Positions 46,673-57,846 of a stretch of DNA of 64,000 bases are shown one piece after another. The notes beneath the pieces were generated by a model. The model was not told the origin of the DNA. It was given only the letters and a program-made list of their open reading frames with translations, and did no database searches. The stretch lies in contig NZ_CP009455.1 of NCBI RefSeq assembly GCF_000759535.1, positions 1,178,001-1,242,000 on the forward strand, written 5' to 3'. The position numbers and the translations under genes were made by a program. The DNA comes from Pseudomonas cremoricolorata (GTDB taxonomy: Bacteria; Pseudomonadota; Gammaproteobacteria; Pseudomonadales; Pseudomonadaceae). Each line of letters begins with the position of its first letter. The stretch's first letter is position 1.

Positions 46673-47641
46673 TCAGCCGCGCGGTGCGTAGGCGAACACG
46701 TCAGCACGCATCTGGTGCGCATCCATCCCTGCCTCCACCAGCGCATCCAGGGTGGCGTAGACCATGGCCGGCGAACCGCTGGCGTAGACGTGTACGTGGG
46801 TAAGCTCGGCGATGTCTTCGCACACCGCTTCATGCAACAGCCCGCAGCGCCCGTCCCAGCCGCACAGGTCGCTGACCACCTTGTGCAGGAACAGGTTGGG
46901 ACGTTGCGCCCACTCGTCCCAGTGCTCGATCTGGTAGAAATCCTCGGGCCGGCGCACGCCCCAGTACAGGTGCACGGGGTGCGTGAAGTCCTGCGCCCGG
47001 CAGTGCTCCAGCAAGCTGTGCATCTGCGCCATGCCGGTGCCGGCAGCGATCAGCACCAGCGGCCCGTCCGGCAACTCGGCCAGGTGCGCGTCGCCGAACG
47101 GCAGCTCCAGGCGCGCCAGACGCTCGCGCTGCAACTGCTCGATCAACAGTCGGGCCCCGCCTTCGCGGGCAAGAATGTGCATTTCCAGATCGCGCCCGCT
47201 GTGCGGCGCCGAAGCCAGGGAAAACGCCGCCTTGCTCGCGCCTTCACGCTCGATCATCAGGTACTGCCCGGCGTGATAACGCAGCGGTTTGCCGGCCGGA
47301 GCACGCAGGCGCACGCGCCAGACATCACCGCCCACCTCGACGCACTCGGTGAGGGTGCAGGCCAGCTTGCGTACGGGCAGCTCACCCAGTGCCAGCACGC
47401 CATCCCACAGCAGCACGCAATCCTCCAGTGGCTCGGCGATACAGGTGAACAGCTCACCGTGGTCACGCACTTCACCGTCCTGACGTACCCGCCCTTCCAC
47501 CAGCAACGCCGCGCAGACGTGGCAGTTGCCATTGCGGCAGCTGTTGGGGCAGTCATAGCCCAGGCGCCGCGCCGCATCCAGAATCCGTTCTCCGGGCTCG
47601 AGTGCGAGCACTGCCCCGGATGGCTGCAAGGTTACCTGCAT
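46673..47641 (-). CDS. 2Fe-2S ferredoxin / FAD-NAD(P)H reductase
   Basis: This 322-aa protein has an N-terminal plant-type 2Fe-2S domain with cysteines in CPNSCRNGNCHVC and a fourth in LFTCIAEP. An FAD-binding domain follows (YHAGQYLMIEREG) and then an NAD-binding domain (LVLIAAGTGMAQMHSLLEH). This is the layout of CDP-6-deoxy-glucoseen reductase-like and oxygenase reductase proteins. It starts one base into the ubiD stop (TGATG), so it is translationally coupled to ubiD. This suggests electron supply to ubiquinone synthesis or flavin reduction; the partner is unproven. Confidence 0.88.
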   Translation of the reverse strand: MQVTLQPSGAVLALEPGERILDAARRLGYDCPNSCRNGNCHVCAALLVEGRVRQDGEVRDHGELFTCIAEPLEDCVLLWDGVLALGELPVRKLACTLTECVEVGGDVWRVRLRAPAGKPLRYHAGQYLMIEREGASKAAFSLASAPHSGRDLEMHILAREGGARLLIEQLQRERLARLELPFGDAHLAELPDGPLVLIAAGTGMAQMHSLLEHCRAQDFTHPVHLYWGVRRPEDFYQIEHWDEWAQRPNLFLHKVVSDLCGWDGRCGLLHEAVCEDIAELTHVHVYASGSPAMVYATLDALVEAGMDAHQMRADVFAYAPRG

Positions 47642-49107
47642 CACTCTATTCCCAACTGATCCCACAGCTCATCGATACGCCGGGTCACGGCCTCGTCCTT
47701 GACGATGGCACGCCCCCATTCACGCGTGGTTTCGCCCGGCCACTTGTGGGTGGCATCCAGACCCATCTTCGATCCCAGCCCCGACACGGGCGAGGCGAAG
47801 TCGAGGTAGTCGATCGGGGTATTGTCGATCATCACCGTGTCGCGCTTGGGGTCCATGCGCGTGGTGACAGCCCAGATCACATCGTTCCAGTCGCGGGCAT
47901 TGATATCGTCGTCGGTCACGATAACGAACTTGGTGTACATGAACTGTCGCAGGAACGACCACACACCGAGCATCACGCGCTTGGCATGGCCGGGGTACTG
48001 TTTCTTGATAGTGACCACCGCCATGCGGTACGAGCAGCCCTCGGGCGGCAGGTAGAAGTCGACGATCTCGGGAAACTGCTTTTGCAGAATCGGCACGAAC
48101 ACTTCGTTCAATGCCACGCCGAGGATGGCCGGTTCATCCGGTGGACGCCCGGTGTAGGTGCTGTGGTAGATCGGCTGGCGGCGATGGGTGATGCGCTCGA
48201 CGGTGAACACCGGAAAACTGTCCACCTCGTTGTAGTAGCCGGTGTGATCGCCGTACGGCCCCTCGGGCGCCATTTCGCCGGGGTGGATGACCCCTTCGAG
48301 AATGATTTCCGCGGTGGCCGGCACCTGCAGGTTGCTGCCGCGGCACTTGACCAGCTCGGTGCGGTTGCCGCGCAACAGGCCGGCGAAGGCGTACTCCGAC
48401 AGGGTGTCAGGCACAGGCGTCACCGCGCCGAGAATGGTCGCCGGATCGGCGCCCAGGGCGACAGCCACGGGGAATGGTTCGCCAGGATGCTTCTCGCACC
48501 ACTCGCGGTAGTCCAGCGCGCCGCCGCGATGGCTGAGCCAGCGCATGATGACCTTGTTGCGGCCAATCAACTGCTGACGGTAGATGCCCAGGTTCTGGCG
48601 GTCCTTGTTCGGGCCGCGGGTCACGGTCAGGCCCCAGGTGATCAGCGGGGCGACATCGCCTGGCCAGCAGTGCTGGATCGGCAACTGGTTGAGGTCGACA
48701 TCATCGCCCTCCACCACCACTTCCTGGCACACCGCATCCTTGACCACCTTTGGCGCCATGGACACGACCTTCTTGAAGATCGGCAGTTTCGACCAGGCGT
48801 CCTTCAAGCCCTTGGGCGGCTCGGGCTCCTTGAGAAACGCCAGCAGCTTGCCGATTTCCCGCAGTTCCTCGACCGACTCGGCGCCCATGCCCATGGCTAC
48901 GCGCTCCGGGGTGCCGAACAGGTTGCCCAGCACCGGGATATCGAAGCCGGTGGGTTTCTCGAAGAGCAAGGCCGGGCCCTTGGCCCGCAGCGTGCGGTCA
49001 CAGACCTCGGTCATTTCCAGCACGGGGGAAATCGGAACCTGGATGCGCTTGAGCTCGCCGCGCTGCTCCAGGCCTCGGATGAAGTCGCGTAGGTCGCGAT
49101 ACTGCAT
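47641..49107 (-). CDS. ubiD: 3-octaprenyl-4-hydroxybenzoate decarboxylase
   Basis: This prenyl-FMN-dependent decarboxylase acts in ubiquinone synthesis. The 488-aa protein contains [20 protein letters not shown] (in part), the segment [22 protein letters not shown], the catalytic [20 protein letters not shown] region and [13 protein letters not shown]. The ATG at 49107 gives the family start [20 protein letters not shown]; about 50 upstream in-frame codons run through a REP element and are not coding. It is followed by the coupled ferredoxin reductase gene. Confidence 0.95.
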   Translation of the reverse strand: MQYRDLRDFIRGLEQRGELKRIQVPISPVLEMTEVCDRTLRAKGPALLFEKPTGFDIPVLGNLFGTPERVAMGMGAESVEELREIGKLLAFLKEPEPPKGLKDAWSKLPIFKKVVSMAPKVVKDAVCQEVVVEGDDVDLNQLPIQHCWPGDVAPLITWGLTVTRGPNKDRQNLGIYRQQLIGRNKVIMRWLSHRGGALDYREWCEKHPGEPFPVAVALGADPATILGAVTPVPDTLSEYAFAGLLRGNRTELVKCRGSNLQVPATAEIILEGVIHPGEMAPEGPYGDHTGYYNEVDSFPVFTVERITHRRQPIYHSTYTGRPPDEPAILGVALNEVFVPILQKQFPEIVDFYLPPEGCSYRMAVVTIKKQYPGHAKRVMLGVWSFLRQFMYTKFVIVTDDDINARDWNDVIWAVTTRMDPKRDTVMIDNTPIDYLDFASPVSGLGSKMGLDATHKWPGETTREWGRAIVKDEAVTRRIDELWDQLGIE

Positions 49108-49178
49108 GCGTGAGCCTCGTATTGGCCGTATCGGTCGGTAAAGGGGGAGCGCAATGCATTGAGGCCGCGTCGCCTGCC

Positions 49179-49238
49179 TTCGCAGATAAACCCGCGCCCA
49201 CAGATTGCGGACCTGTGGGAGCGGGTTTACCCGCGAAA
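49179..49238. repeat. REP inverted pair upstream of ubiD
   Basis: Two REP copies in opposite orientation, at about 49179-49203 and 49213-49238, share the blocks TAAACCCGC and CCCACAG and their complements. The core matches the P. putida REP sequence that reads TTCGCGGGTAAACCCGCTCC on the minus strand. The pair sits between the rho stop codon and the ubiD start. Confidence 0.85.
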
Positions 49239-49277
49239 GGCTGCGAATCGGCCCCAATCATGCCTGATCGAGCGCGC

Positions 49278-50537
49278 TTACTTGCGCTTCATCGACAGGA
49301 AGAACTCGTCGTTGGTCTTGGTCTGCTTGAGCTTGTCGGTGAGGAACTCGATGGCGGCGATCTCGTCCATCGGGTGCAGCAGCTTGCGCAGAATCCACAT
49401 GCGCTGCAGTTCGTCGTCGGCGGTCAGCAACTCTTCGCGACGGGTGCCGGAGCGGTTGATGTTGATGGCCGGGAATACGCGTTTTTCAGCGATGCGACGG
49501 TCCAGGGGCAGTTCCATGTTGCCGGTACCCTTGAACTCTTCGTAGATGACTTCATCCATCTTCGAGCCGGTTTCCACCAGCGCGGTGGCGATGATGGTCA
49601 GCGAACCGCCTTCCTCGATGTTGCGCGCCGCACCGAAGAAGCGCTTGGGTTTCTCAAGCGCGTGGGCGTCTACACCACCGGTGAGCACCTTGCCCGAGCT
49701 CGGGATCACGGTGTTGTAGGCGCGGGCCAGACGAGTGATGGAGTCGAGCAGAATGACCACGTCCTTCTTGTGCTCAACCAGGCGCTTGGCCTTCTCGATG
49801 ACCATTTCGGCAACCTGTACGTGACGGGTCGGTGGCTCATCGAAGGTCGAGGCGACCACTTCGCCGCGCACGGTGCGCTGCATCTCGGTCACTTCTTCCG
49901 GGCGCTCGTCGATCAGCAGGACGATCAGGTGGCACTCGGGGTTGTTGCGGGTAATGTTGGCCGCGATGTTCTGCAGCATGATGGTCTTGCCCGCCTTCGG
50001 CGGCGCGACGATCAGGCCGCGCTGGCCTTTGCCGATCGGGGCGCACAGGTCGATGACGCGGCCGGTCAGGTCTTCGGTGGAACCGTTGCCGGCTTCCATC
50101 TTCAGGCGCTTGTTGGGGAACAGCGGCGTGAGGTTTTCGAACAGGATCTTGTTCTTGGCGTTTTCCGGACGGTCGAAGTTGATGGTATCGACCTTCAGCA
50201 GCGCGAAGTAGCGCTCCCCTTCCTTCGGCGGGCGGATCTTGCCGACGATGGTGTCGCCGGTGCGCAGGTTGAAGCGGCGGATCTGGCTGGGCGAGACATA
50301 GATGTCGTCAGGGCCGGCCAGATACGAAGCATCTGCCGAACGCAGGAAACCGAATCCATCCTGGAGAATCTCCAGCACGCCGTCACCCGAGATCTCTTCG
50401 CCGCTTTTCGCGTGTTTCTTCAACAGGGCGAAGATCACGTCCTGCTTGCGCGAGCGGGCCATGTTTTCGATGCCCATCTGCTCGGCCATTTCCAGCAGAT
50501 CGGTAATCGGCTTTTGCTTGAGTTCTGTCAGGTTCAT
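49278..50537 (-). CDS. rho: Transcription termination factor Rho
   Basis: This 419-aa hexameric RNA helicase ends transcription of untranslated RNA. The N-terminal RNA-binding cold-shock-like domain ([17 protein letters not shown]), Walker [15 protein letters not shown] and the R-loop region [13 protein letters not shown] are visible, and the length is exact for Rho. The upstream neighbour is trxA, as in most gammaproteobacteria. A long structured leader precedes it. Confidence 0.97.
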   Translation of the reverse strand: MNLTELKQKPITDLLEMAEQMGIENMARSRKQDVIFALLKKHAKSGEEISGDGVLEILQDGFGFLRSADASYLAGPDDIYVSPSQIRRFNLRTGDTIVGKIRPPKEGERYFALLKVDTINFDRPENAKNKILFENLTPLFPNKRLKMEAGNGSTEDLTGRVIDLCAPIGKGQRGLIVAPPKAGKTIMLQNIAANITRNNPECHLIVLLIDERPEEVTEMQRTVRGEVVASTFDEPPTRHVQVAEMVIEKAKRLVEHKKDVVILLDSITRLARAYNTVIPSSGKVLTGGVDAHALEKPKRFFGAARNIEEGGSLTIIATALVETGSKMDEVIYEEFKGTGNMELPLDRRIAEKRVFPAININRSGTRREELLTADDELQRMWILRKLLHPMDEIAAIEFLTDKLKQTKTNDEFFLSMKRK

Positions 50538-50700
50538 AAGGGGAGTGACGTAATCATGTAAGAAGGGAGAATTAAGCTTCTGGCTTAATGAAGCCGCGCC
50601 GCAAGATTGGCGACAGGATCGCGTACTGATTCGAATTAGGGATGCGTCGGCGACGGCGTGCAGAGGGCACTGGAGAAGCAGTGCGGGGCCGAATGTAACA
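50538..50700 (-). promoter_or_regulatory. Structured leader of rho (position of the Pseudomon-Rho motif)
   Basis: Two clear hairpins lie in this leader: ATTAAGC / GCTTAAT with a five-base loop (50571-50589) and GCACTG / CAGTGC with a six-base loop (50667-50684). A conserved RNA element, Pseudomon-Rho, has been described in the 5' region of rho in pseudomonads, and autoregulation of rho through its leader is known elsewhere. I infer this is that element but cannot check the covariance model. Confidence 0.6.
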
Positions 50701-50727
50701 CTTGCTTTTTTCGGCGTCTAGTGGGCT

Positions 50728-50759
50728 AAAAAAGAAAAGCCCCGGATTTCCGGGGCTTT
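50728..50759 (-). terminator. Intrinsic terminator of trxA
   Basis: AAAGCCCCGG / CCGGGGCTTT (10 bp, four-base loop) is followed on the minus strand by a T-rich tract. It starts seven bases after the trxA stop codon, a textbook terminator. Confidence 0.93.
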
Positions 50760-50765
50760 CGCAGA

Positions 50766-51095
50766 TCAGATATTGGCGTCGATGAACGCAGCCAACTGCG
50801 ACTTGGACAAGGCGCCGACCTTGGTCGCCTCGACGTTGCCGTTCTTGAACAGCATCAGCGTCGGGATACCGCGCACGCCGTGCTTGGCCGGGGTTTCCTG
50901 GTTTTCGTCGATGTTCAGCTTGGCGACGACCAGTTTGCCTTCATAGTCGGCGGCGACGGCGTCCAGCACCGGAGCGATCATCTTGCAAGGGCCACACCAT
51001 TCAGCCCAGTAGTCGACCAGCACCGGTTGGTCGGCCTTGAGCACTTCTGCCTCGAACGTGGCGTCGGTGACGTGTTTGATAAGATCGCTGCTCAT
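50766..51095 (-). CDS. trxA: Thioredoxin 1
   Basis: This 109-aa redox protein reduces protein disulfides and donates electrons to ribonucleotide reductase and peroxidases. The active site is Cys34 and Cys37 in [11 protein letters not shown], and the cis-proline is in RGIPTLMLF. The ATG at 51095 gives the normal length. It is transcribed ahead of rho, separated by its own terminator. Confidence 0.97.
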   Translation of the reverse strand: MSSDLIKHVTDATFEAEVLKADQPVLVDYWAEWCGPCKMIAPVLDAVAADYEGKLVVAKLNIDENQETPAKHGVRGIPTLMLFKNGNVEATKVGALSKSQLAAFIDANI

Positions 51096-51413
51096 GGATA
51101 TCTCCAGGTCATAAGGCAAAATCGGCTTCCATCATAGCCGTCCCTTCGTTCTACAGGAAGCCGAAGCCGATTGACTGTCGCTATGATGGCGCAAGACCCG
51201 ACGAATCGAAACGGTCACATACCTGTCATAGGATGGACGACGGGTGCGCTGACGCTCAAGCGGCAGGCGCAGGTGCGTTCGGCCAGCTAATGTGAGGAAC
51301 GATCGCCACCCTATCGAGCCCTTGTCCTGCATCAAAGCCCGGCCTTTCGCGCGTTGGCGTAGGCCAACGATCGTGTCACGATTGCCGGGTTATCGACCGA
51401 GAACTACCAGACC
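51096..51413. promoter_or_regulatory. Divergent trxA/ppx promoter region
   Basis: This 318-base gap has no gene. It carries the divergent promoters of trxA and ppx and a strong Pho box at 51212-51229, given separately. Between 51230 and 51413 I see no further named element. Confidence 0.6.
51212..51229 (+). promoter_or_regulatory. Pho box upstream of ppx
   Basis: Two 7-base PhoB half-sites in direct repeat with 11-base periodicity, CGGTCAC and CTGTCAT, match the 18-bp Pho-box consensus at 15 of 18 positions and point toward ppx. The site is about 185 bases before the ppx start codon, so a long leader or an additional promoter is implied. PhoB control of polyphosphate genes is known in pseudomonads. 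Confidence 0.7.
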
Positions 51414-52916
51414 ATGCCGCATAAAACCGCGAAGAACCTGTCTCTGATCGCCGCTATCGACCTCGGCTCCAACAGCTTCCACATGGTCGTCGCCAAGGCC
51501 CATCACACCGAGATCCGCATCCTCGAACGCCTGGGGGAGAAGGTCCAGCTCGCCGCCGGCATCGACGAAGACCGCCTGCTCAGCGAAGAGGCCATGGACC
51601 GTGGCCTGGAATGCCTCAAGCGCTTCGCCCAATTGATCAACGGCATGCCGCCGGGCGCGGTACGCATCGTGGGCACCAACGCCCTGCGCGAAGCGCGCAA
51701 CCGTGCGGTGTTCATCCAGCGCGCCGAAGCCATCCTCGGCCATCCGGTGGAAGTCATTTCCGGCCGCGAAGAGGCGCGTCTGATCTACCTCGGCGTGTCG
51801 CACACCCTGGCCGATACCCCCGGCAAGCGCCTGGTGGCCGACATCGGCGGCGGCAGCACCGAGTTCATCATCGGCCAACGCTTCGAACCCCTATTGCGCG
51901 AAAGCCTGCAAATGGGTTGCGTCAGCTTCACCCAGCGCTATTTCCGTGATGGCAAGATCACCCCGGCACGCTACGCCCAGGCCTACACCGCTGCGCGCCT
52001 GGAACTGATGAGCATCGAAAACGCCCTGCACCGCCTGACCTGGGACGAAGCCATCGGCTCGTCCGGCACCATCCGCGCCATCGGCGCGGCGATCAAGGCC
52101 GGCGGCCTGGGCAATGGCGAAGTCAATGCCGAAGGCCTGGCCTGGGCCAAGCGCAAGCTGTTCAAGATGGGCGAAACCGACCGTATCGACTTCGAAGGGG
52201 TAAAACCCGACCGCCGCGCGATCTTCCCGGCAGGCCTGGCGATTCTGGAGGCGATTTTCGACGCCCTGGAACTGGCGCGCATGGACCACTGCGACGGCGC
52301 CTTGCGCGAAGGCGTACTGTTCGACCTGCTAGGCCGTCATCACCACGAAGACGTGCGTGAACGCACCCTCAACTCGCTGATGGAGCGCTACCACGTCGAC
52401 CAGGGCCAGGCCGCCCGCGTCGAACGCAAGGCGCTGCATGCCTTCGATCAGGTAGCGGCTGCCTGGCAGCTGGAAGACGGCAACTGGCGCGACCTGCTGG
52501 GCTGGGCGGCAAAAGTGCATGAAGTCGGTCTGGACATCGCCCACTACCACTACCACAAGCACGGCGCCTACCTGCTGGAGCACTCCGACCTGGCCGGCTT
52601 TTCCCGCGAAGACCAGCAGATGATCGCGCTGCTGGTGCGCGGCCATCGGCGCAACATCCCCAAGGAACGCTTCGCTGAATTCGCTGAAGAAAGCGTGCAG
52701 CTGCTGCGCCTGTGCGTGCTGCTGCGCTTCGCCATCCTGTTCCATCACATCCGCGGCACCCAAGAGATGCCGACGGTGCAATTGCAGGCAGGCGCCAACA
52801 GCCTGGAGGTGATCTTCCCGGAAGGCTGGCTGGAACAACACCCGCTGACCCAGGCCGACTTCGCCAACGAGGCGGAGTGGCTGACCCGGGTCAACTTTGT
52901 CCTCAGCGTACGTTGA
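51414..52916 (+). CDS. ppx: Exopolyphosphatase
   Basis: This 500-aa enzyme releases phosphate from polyphosphate ends and belongs to the Ppx/GppA ASKHA-fold family. The phosphate-binding loops are visible as [15 protein letters not shown] and [14 protein letters not shown]. The C-terminal HD-like helical domain includes [18 protein letters not shown]. It converges on ppk with a 14-base overlap of coding ends. A Pho box lies upstream. Confidence 0.94.
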   Translation: MPHKTAKNLSLIAAIDLGSNSFHMVVAKAHHTEIRILERLGEKVQLAAGIDEDRLLSEEAMDRGLECLKRFAQLINGMPPGAVRIVGTNALREARNRAVFIQRAEAILGHPVEVISGREEARLIYLGVSHTLADTPGKRLVADIGGGSTEFIIGQRFEPLLRESLQMGCVSFTQRYFRDGKITPARYAQAYTAARLELMSIENALHRLTWDEAIGSSGTIRAIGAAIKAGGLGNGEVNAEGLAWAKRKLFKMGETDRIDFEGVKPDRRAIFPAGLAILEAIFDALELARMDHCDGALREGVLFDLLGRHHHEDVRERTLNSLMERYHVDQGQAARVERKALHAFDQVAAAWQLEDGNWRDLLGWAAKVHEVGLDIAHYHYHKHGAYLLEHSDLAGFSREDQQMIALLVRGHRRNIPKERFAEFAEESVQLLRLCVLLRFAILFHHIRGTQEMPTVQLQAGANSLEVIFPEGWLEQHPLTQADFANEAEWLTRVNFVLSVR

Positions 52917-55128
52917 GGACCGGGTTGCTCAGGCGCTCGAGCAGTTGCGCCTGGGCATTGCGCGAGTTCTGGTTGCCGGTCGGGGTGCTGCGCACGTAGC
53001 GCCCGTCCGACTGCAGGGTCCAGGCGTGGGTGTTGTCGGTGAGGTAGCTTTCCAGCTCTTTCTTGACCCGCAACAGCAGCTTCTTGCCCTCGACCGGGAA
53101 GCAGGTCTCGACGCGCTTGTCGAGGTTGCGTTCCATCCAGTCGGCACTGGAGAGATAGATCTGCTCTTCCCCACCGTTGAGGAAGTAGAACACCCGGGTG
53201 TGTTCGAGGAAACGGCCAATGATGGAGCGCACGGTGATGTTGTGCGATACCCCGGCGATGCCGGGTCGCAGGCAGCACATGCCGCGCACTACCAGATCGA
53301 TACGCACGCCTGACTGGCTGGCCTTGTACAGCGCCTTGATCACCTTGGCGTCGGTCAGCGAGTTGAATTTGGCGATGATGTGCGCCGGCTTGCCGTCCAG
53401 GGCGAACTGGGTCTCCCGGGCGATCATGTCGAGCATGCCCTTCTTCAGCGTGAACGGCGCATGCAGCAGCTTTTTCATGCGCAGGGTCTTGCCCATGCCG
53501 ATCAGCTGGCTGAACAGTTTGCCGACGTCTTCGGTCAGCGCCGCATCGGAGGTGAGCATGCTGTAGTCGGTGTACAGGCGCGCATTACCGGCATGGTAGT
53601 TACCGGTACCGAGGTGGGCGTAGCGAACGATCTCGCCCTGTTCACGGCGCAGAATCAGCATCATCTTGGCGTGGGTCTTGAAGCCCACCACGCCGTAGAT
53701 CACCACCGCGCCGGCCGCTTGCAGACGGCTGGCCATCTGCAGGTTGGACTCTTCGTCGAAACGCGCACGCAATTCGATGACTGCGGTCACTTCCTTGCCG
53801 TTACGCGCCGCATCGACCAGCGCATCGACGATCTCGGAGTTGGCGCCACTGCGGTACAGGGTCTGCCTCACCGCCAGCACGTGCGGGTCCTTGGCGGCCT
53901 GGCGCAGCAGGTCGACCACCGGAGTGAACGACTCGAACGGGTGCATCAGCAACACGTCCTGCTTGCTGATCACGCTGAAGATGTTGTCGCCGTTCTGCAG
54001 GATCTTCGGGATCGCTGGGGTGAACGGGGTGTATTGCAGCTCGGGGTGGCTGTCCAGCCCGGTGATGCTGAACAGGCGGGTCAGGTTGACCGGTCCATTG
54101 ACCTGATACAGCTCGCTCTCGCTGAGGTTGAACTGCTTGAGCAGGTAGTCGGACAAGTGTTTGGGGCAGGTATCGGCCACTTCCAGGCGCACGGCATCGC
54201 CGTAACGGCGCGAGAACAGTTCACCGCGCAGGGCGCGGGCAAGGTCTTCGACGTCTTCGGAGTCCAGCGCCAGGTCGGCGTTTCGGGTCAGGCGGAACTG
54301 GTAGCAGCCCTTGACCTTCATGCCCTGGAACAGGTCATCGGCGTGGGCGTGGATCATCGACGACAGGAACACATGGTTGGCGCCGGGGCCACCGACCTCT
54401 TCCGGCACGCGAATCACGCGCGGCAACAGACGTGGCGCCGGGATGATCGCCAGGCCCGAATCGCGCCCGAAGGCATCGACACCTTCCAGCTCGACGATGA
54501 AGTTCAGGCTCTTGTTGACCAGCAGCGGGAACGGGTGGGTCGGATCGAGGCCGATCGGGGTGATGATCGGCGCGATCTCGTCGCGGAAGAAGCGCCGCAC
54601 CCAGGTCTTGAGCTTGGGTGTCCAGTAACGGCGGCGAATGAAGCGAATCTGGTGTTTTTCCAGCTCTGGCAGCAGCACGTCGTTGAGGATCGCGTACTGG
54701 CGATCGACTTCGATGTGCACCAGTTCGCTGATCCGCGCCAGCGCCTGGTGCGGCTGCAAGCCATCGGCACCGGCCAGTTCCCGAGCGAAGGTGATCTGCT
54801 TCTTCAGCCCGGCGACGCGGATTTCGAAGAACTCATCCAGGTTGCTAGAGAAGATCAACAGGAACTTCAGCCGTTCGAGCAGCGGGTAACTCTCGTCCAA
54901 CGCCTGTTCCAGCACGCGGATATTGAACTGCAACTGCGACAGCTCGCGATGAATGTACAGGCTGCTGTCGTCCAGGCCAGGCACGTTGATCACCGGGGTC
55001 GGGGGCGCTGGCGGCGCCTCGACCACAGGTTCGGCTGGCGGGGCCAGGTCCGGTGGTGTTTGCACCAGTTCTTCGGGCACGGCTTGGGCATCCTTGAGAT
55101 CGACAGCGGTCAGCACTTCATTATTCAT
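52903..55128 (-). CDS. ppk: Polyphosphate kinase 1
   Basis: This enzyme reversibly polymerises the gamma phosphate of ATP into polyphosphate. The 741-aa protein starts with a proline-rich extension (about residues 25-50), then the N-terminal domain ([19 protein letters not shown]). The two phospholipase-D-like catalytic domains carry the autophosphorylated histidine in [10 protein letters not shown] and the second histidine in LEHTRVFYF. Its 3' end overlaps ppx by 14 bases on the opposite strand. Confidence 0.95.
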   Translation of the reverse strand: MNNEVLTAVDLKDAQAVPEELVQTPPDLAPPAEPVVEAPPAPPTPVINVPGLDDSSLYIHRELSQLQFNIRVLEQALDESYPLLERLKFLLIFSSNLDEFFEIRVAGLKKQITFARELAGADGLQPHQALARISELVHIEVDRQYAILNDVLLPELEKHQIRFIRRRYWTPKLKTWVRRFFRDEIAPIITPIGLDPTHPFPLLVNKSLNFIVELEGVDAFGRDSGLAIIPAPRLLPRVIRVPEEVGGPGANHVFLSSMIHAHADDLFQGMKVKGCYQFRLTRNADLALDSEDVEDLARALRGELFSRRYGDAVRLEVADTCPKHLSDYLLKQFNLSESELYQVNGPVNLTRLFSITGLDSHPELQYTPFTPAIPKILQNGDNIFSVISKQDVLLMHPFESFTPVVDLLRQAAKDPHVLAVRQTLYRSGANSEIVDALVDAARNGKEVTAVIELRARFDEESNLQMASRLQAAGAVVIYGVVGFKTHAKMMLILRREQGEIVRYAHLGTGNYHAGNARLYTDYSMLTSDAALTEDVGKLFSQLIGMGKTLRMKKLLHAPFTLKKGMLDMIARETQFALDGKPAHIIAKFNSLTDAKVIKALYKASQSGVRIDLVVRGMCCLRPGIAGVSHNITVRSIIGRFLEHTRVFYFLNGGEEQIYLSSADWMERNLDKRVETCFPVEGKKLLLRVKKELESYLTDNTHAWTLQSDGRYVRSTPTGNQNSRNAQAQLLERLSNPVLNVR

Positions 55129-55149
55129 CGGACATTCCTGTAAGACAGG

Positions 55150-55187
55150 CCTGACAGAACGTGCCCGTTTGGGACAGCTCTGTCAGG
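55150..55187 (-). terminator. Inverted repeat between hemB and ppk
   Basis: CCTGACAGA and TCTGTCAGG form a 9-bp outer stem with an inner CCC/GGG pairing. It begins 16 bases beyond the hemB stop codon and ends 22 bases before the ppk start. It may terminate hemB or lie in the ppk leader. The half-sites recall CTGTCA of Pho boxes, but spacing is wrong for PhoB. Confidence 0.5.
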
Positions 55188-55202
55188 ACGTGCTCGGAGG
55201 CA

Positions 55203-56339
<1,137 letters not shown>

Positions 56340-56422
56340 TCACGTCGAGACACATTTGGACACTTTCCCCCACGCTCACTAAGGGGTAGGCTGCGCGTTC
56401 ATTTCGCCACCACCCCTACACC

Positions 56423-57064
56423 ATGCTTCAACAATTCCTGCACGATTTTGGCTACTTTGCCCTTTTTCTCGGCACGTTTTTTGAAGGTGAGACCATTCTG
56501 GTACTCGCGGGCTTTCTTGCGTTCCGCGGTTACATGGACATCAGTCTGGTAGTGGTGGTCGCGTTCTTCGGCAGCTACGCCGGGGACCAGCTCTGGTACT
56601 TCATGGGCCGCCGCCATGGCCGCGCGATTCTGGCGCGCAAGCCGCGCTGGCAGGCCATGGGCGACAAGGCGCTGGACCATATCCGCCGGCATCCCGATAT
56701 CTGGGTGCTGAGCTTCCGCTTCGTCTACGGCCTGCGCACGGTGATGCCGGTGGCGATTGGTCTTTCCGGTTACCCGCCGCGCCGCTACCTGATCCTCAAC
56801 GGCATCGGCGCTGCGGTGTGGGCCCTGGCCCTGGGCGCTGCCGCCTACCACTTCGGCGCCATCCTCGAAGGCCTGCTGGGCAATGTGAAGCGCTACGAGC
56901 TGTGGGTGCTGGGCACCTTGCTGGTGATCGGCATCCTGCTGTGGGTCCGCCGCTACCTGCGCAACCGCCGTGCCGAGCGCGCCGAACGCGCCGCGGCACT
57001 GGCCCACGCCGAAGACACCCGGCCCAAGCGCCCCGAACCTGAAGCCGAGCGCGAACATCCCTGA
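56423..57064 (+). CDS. DedA-family membrane protein
   Basis: This 213-aa inner-membrane protein has the DedA (VTT) domain. FLGTFFEGETILVLAGFLA and GDQLWYFMGRRHGR, then RFVYGLRTVMPVAIGLSGYP contain the conserved glutamate, aspartate and arginines. Three to four membrane segments follow, then a charged tail. DedA proteins act in lipid (undecaprenyl phosphate or phospholipid) flipping and pH homeostasis. The gene is divergent from hemB and followed by elbB. Confidence 0.92.
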   Translation: MLQQFLHDFGYFALFLGTFFEGETILVLAGFLAFRGYMDISLVVVVAFFGSYAGDQLWYFMGRRHGRAILARKPRWQAMGDKALDHIRRHPDIWVLSFRFVYGLRTVMPVAIGLSGYPPRRYLILNGIGAAVWALALGAAAYHFGAILEGLLGNVKRYELWVLGTLLVIGILLWVRRYLRNRRAERAERAAALAHAEDTRPKRPEPEAEREHP

Positions 57065-57141
57065 GCCGAGGCCGACTGAACACGCTTCACGGTTTGTGTT
57101 CCAACTGAGTACAGTCAGCGCCTCGACTCTGGAGTAACCCT

Positions 57142-57810
57142 ATGACAAAAAAAGTTGCAGTGATTCTGTCCGGCTGCGGTGTCTATGACGGCGCAGAAAT
57201 CCACGAAAGCGTCATCACCCTGCTGCGCCTGGATCAACGTGGTGCCCAGGTACAGTGCTTCGCGCCGAATGTCGAGCAAATGCATGTCATCAATCACCTG
57301 ACCGGTGAACAGACTCAGGAAAAACGCAACGTCCTGGTCGAGTCGGCACGCATCGCGCGGGGTCAGGTCAAGGATGTACAGGAGGCCAAAGTCGAAGACT
57401 TCGACGCGCTGATCGTGCCAGGCGGCTTTGGAGCTGCGAAGAACCTTTCTGACTTTGCCGGCAAAGGTGCCGATTGCACCGTGCAAGCCGATGTATTGCG
57501 TCTGGCCGAAGGCTTCGCCGCGGCCAATAAGCCGGTCGGGCTGATCTGCATTTCGCCGGCCCTGGCGGCGAAAATCTACGGTCCCGGTGTGGTCTGCACC
57601 ATCGGCAACGACGCCGACACCAGCGATGCAATGACCAAGATGGGCGCTACTCACGAAGAGTGCGATGTCCACGACATCGTCGAAGACACCCAGCGCCGAC
57701 TGGTCAGCACCCCGGCCTACATGCTGGCAGAAAACATCAGCGATGCCGCCGGCGGTATCTACAAGCTGGTCGACCGCATCCTCGAACTGACCCACGAAGA
57801 CGATCAATGA
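57142..57810 (+). CDS. elbB: ElbB, DJ-1/PfpI-fold glyoxalase-like protein
   Basis: This 222-aa cytoplasmic protein has the class I glutamine-amidotransferase-like fold. VAVILSGCGVYDGAEIHESV opens the protein, and the nucleophile region is ALIVPGGFGAAKNLSDFA followed by PVGLICISPA, where a cysteine occupies the elbow. ElbB (sigma cross-reacting protein 27A) has been described as a glyoxalase and linked to isoprenoid metabolism. A hairpin follows its stop codon. Confidence 0.92.
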   Translation: MTKKVAVILSGCGVYDGAEIHESVITLLRLDQRGAQVQCFAPNVEQMHVINHLTGEQTQEKRNVLVESARIARGQVKDVQEAKVEDFDALIVPGGFGAAKNLSDFAGKGADCTVQADVLRLAEGFAAANKPVGLICISPALAAKIYGPGVVCTIGNDADTSDAMTKMGATHEECDVHDIVEDTQRRLVSTPAYMLAENISDAAGGIYKLVDRILELTHEDDQ

Positions 57811-57817
57811 CCCCGCC

Positions 57818-57838
57818 GGGGCCTGCCTTGCAGGCCCC
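57818..57838. terminator. Hairpin between elbB and yaiI
   Basis: GGGGCCTGC pairs with GCAGGCCCC around CTT, seven bases after the elbB stop codon and eight before the end of convergent yaiI. No T-run is present on either side, but the position suggests shared termination. Confidence 0.65.
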
Positions 57839-57846
57839 TGACTGCC

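Noticed and set aside
53380..55143. 587-codon open frame antisense to ppk
   Set aside because: It is a shadow of ppk codons with low-complexity composition and no ribosome site.
55129..55202. Pho box before ppk
   Set aside because: CTGTCA-like half-sites occur, but at 9-base rather than 11-base periodicity, and they are arms of an inverted repeat that looks like a hairpin.
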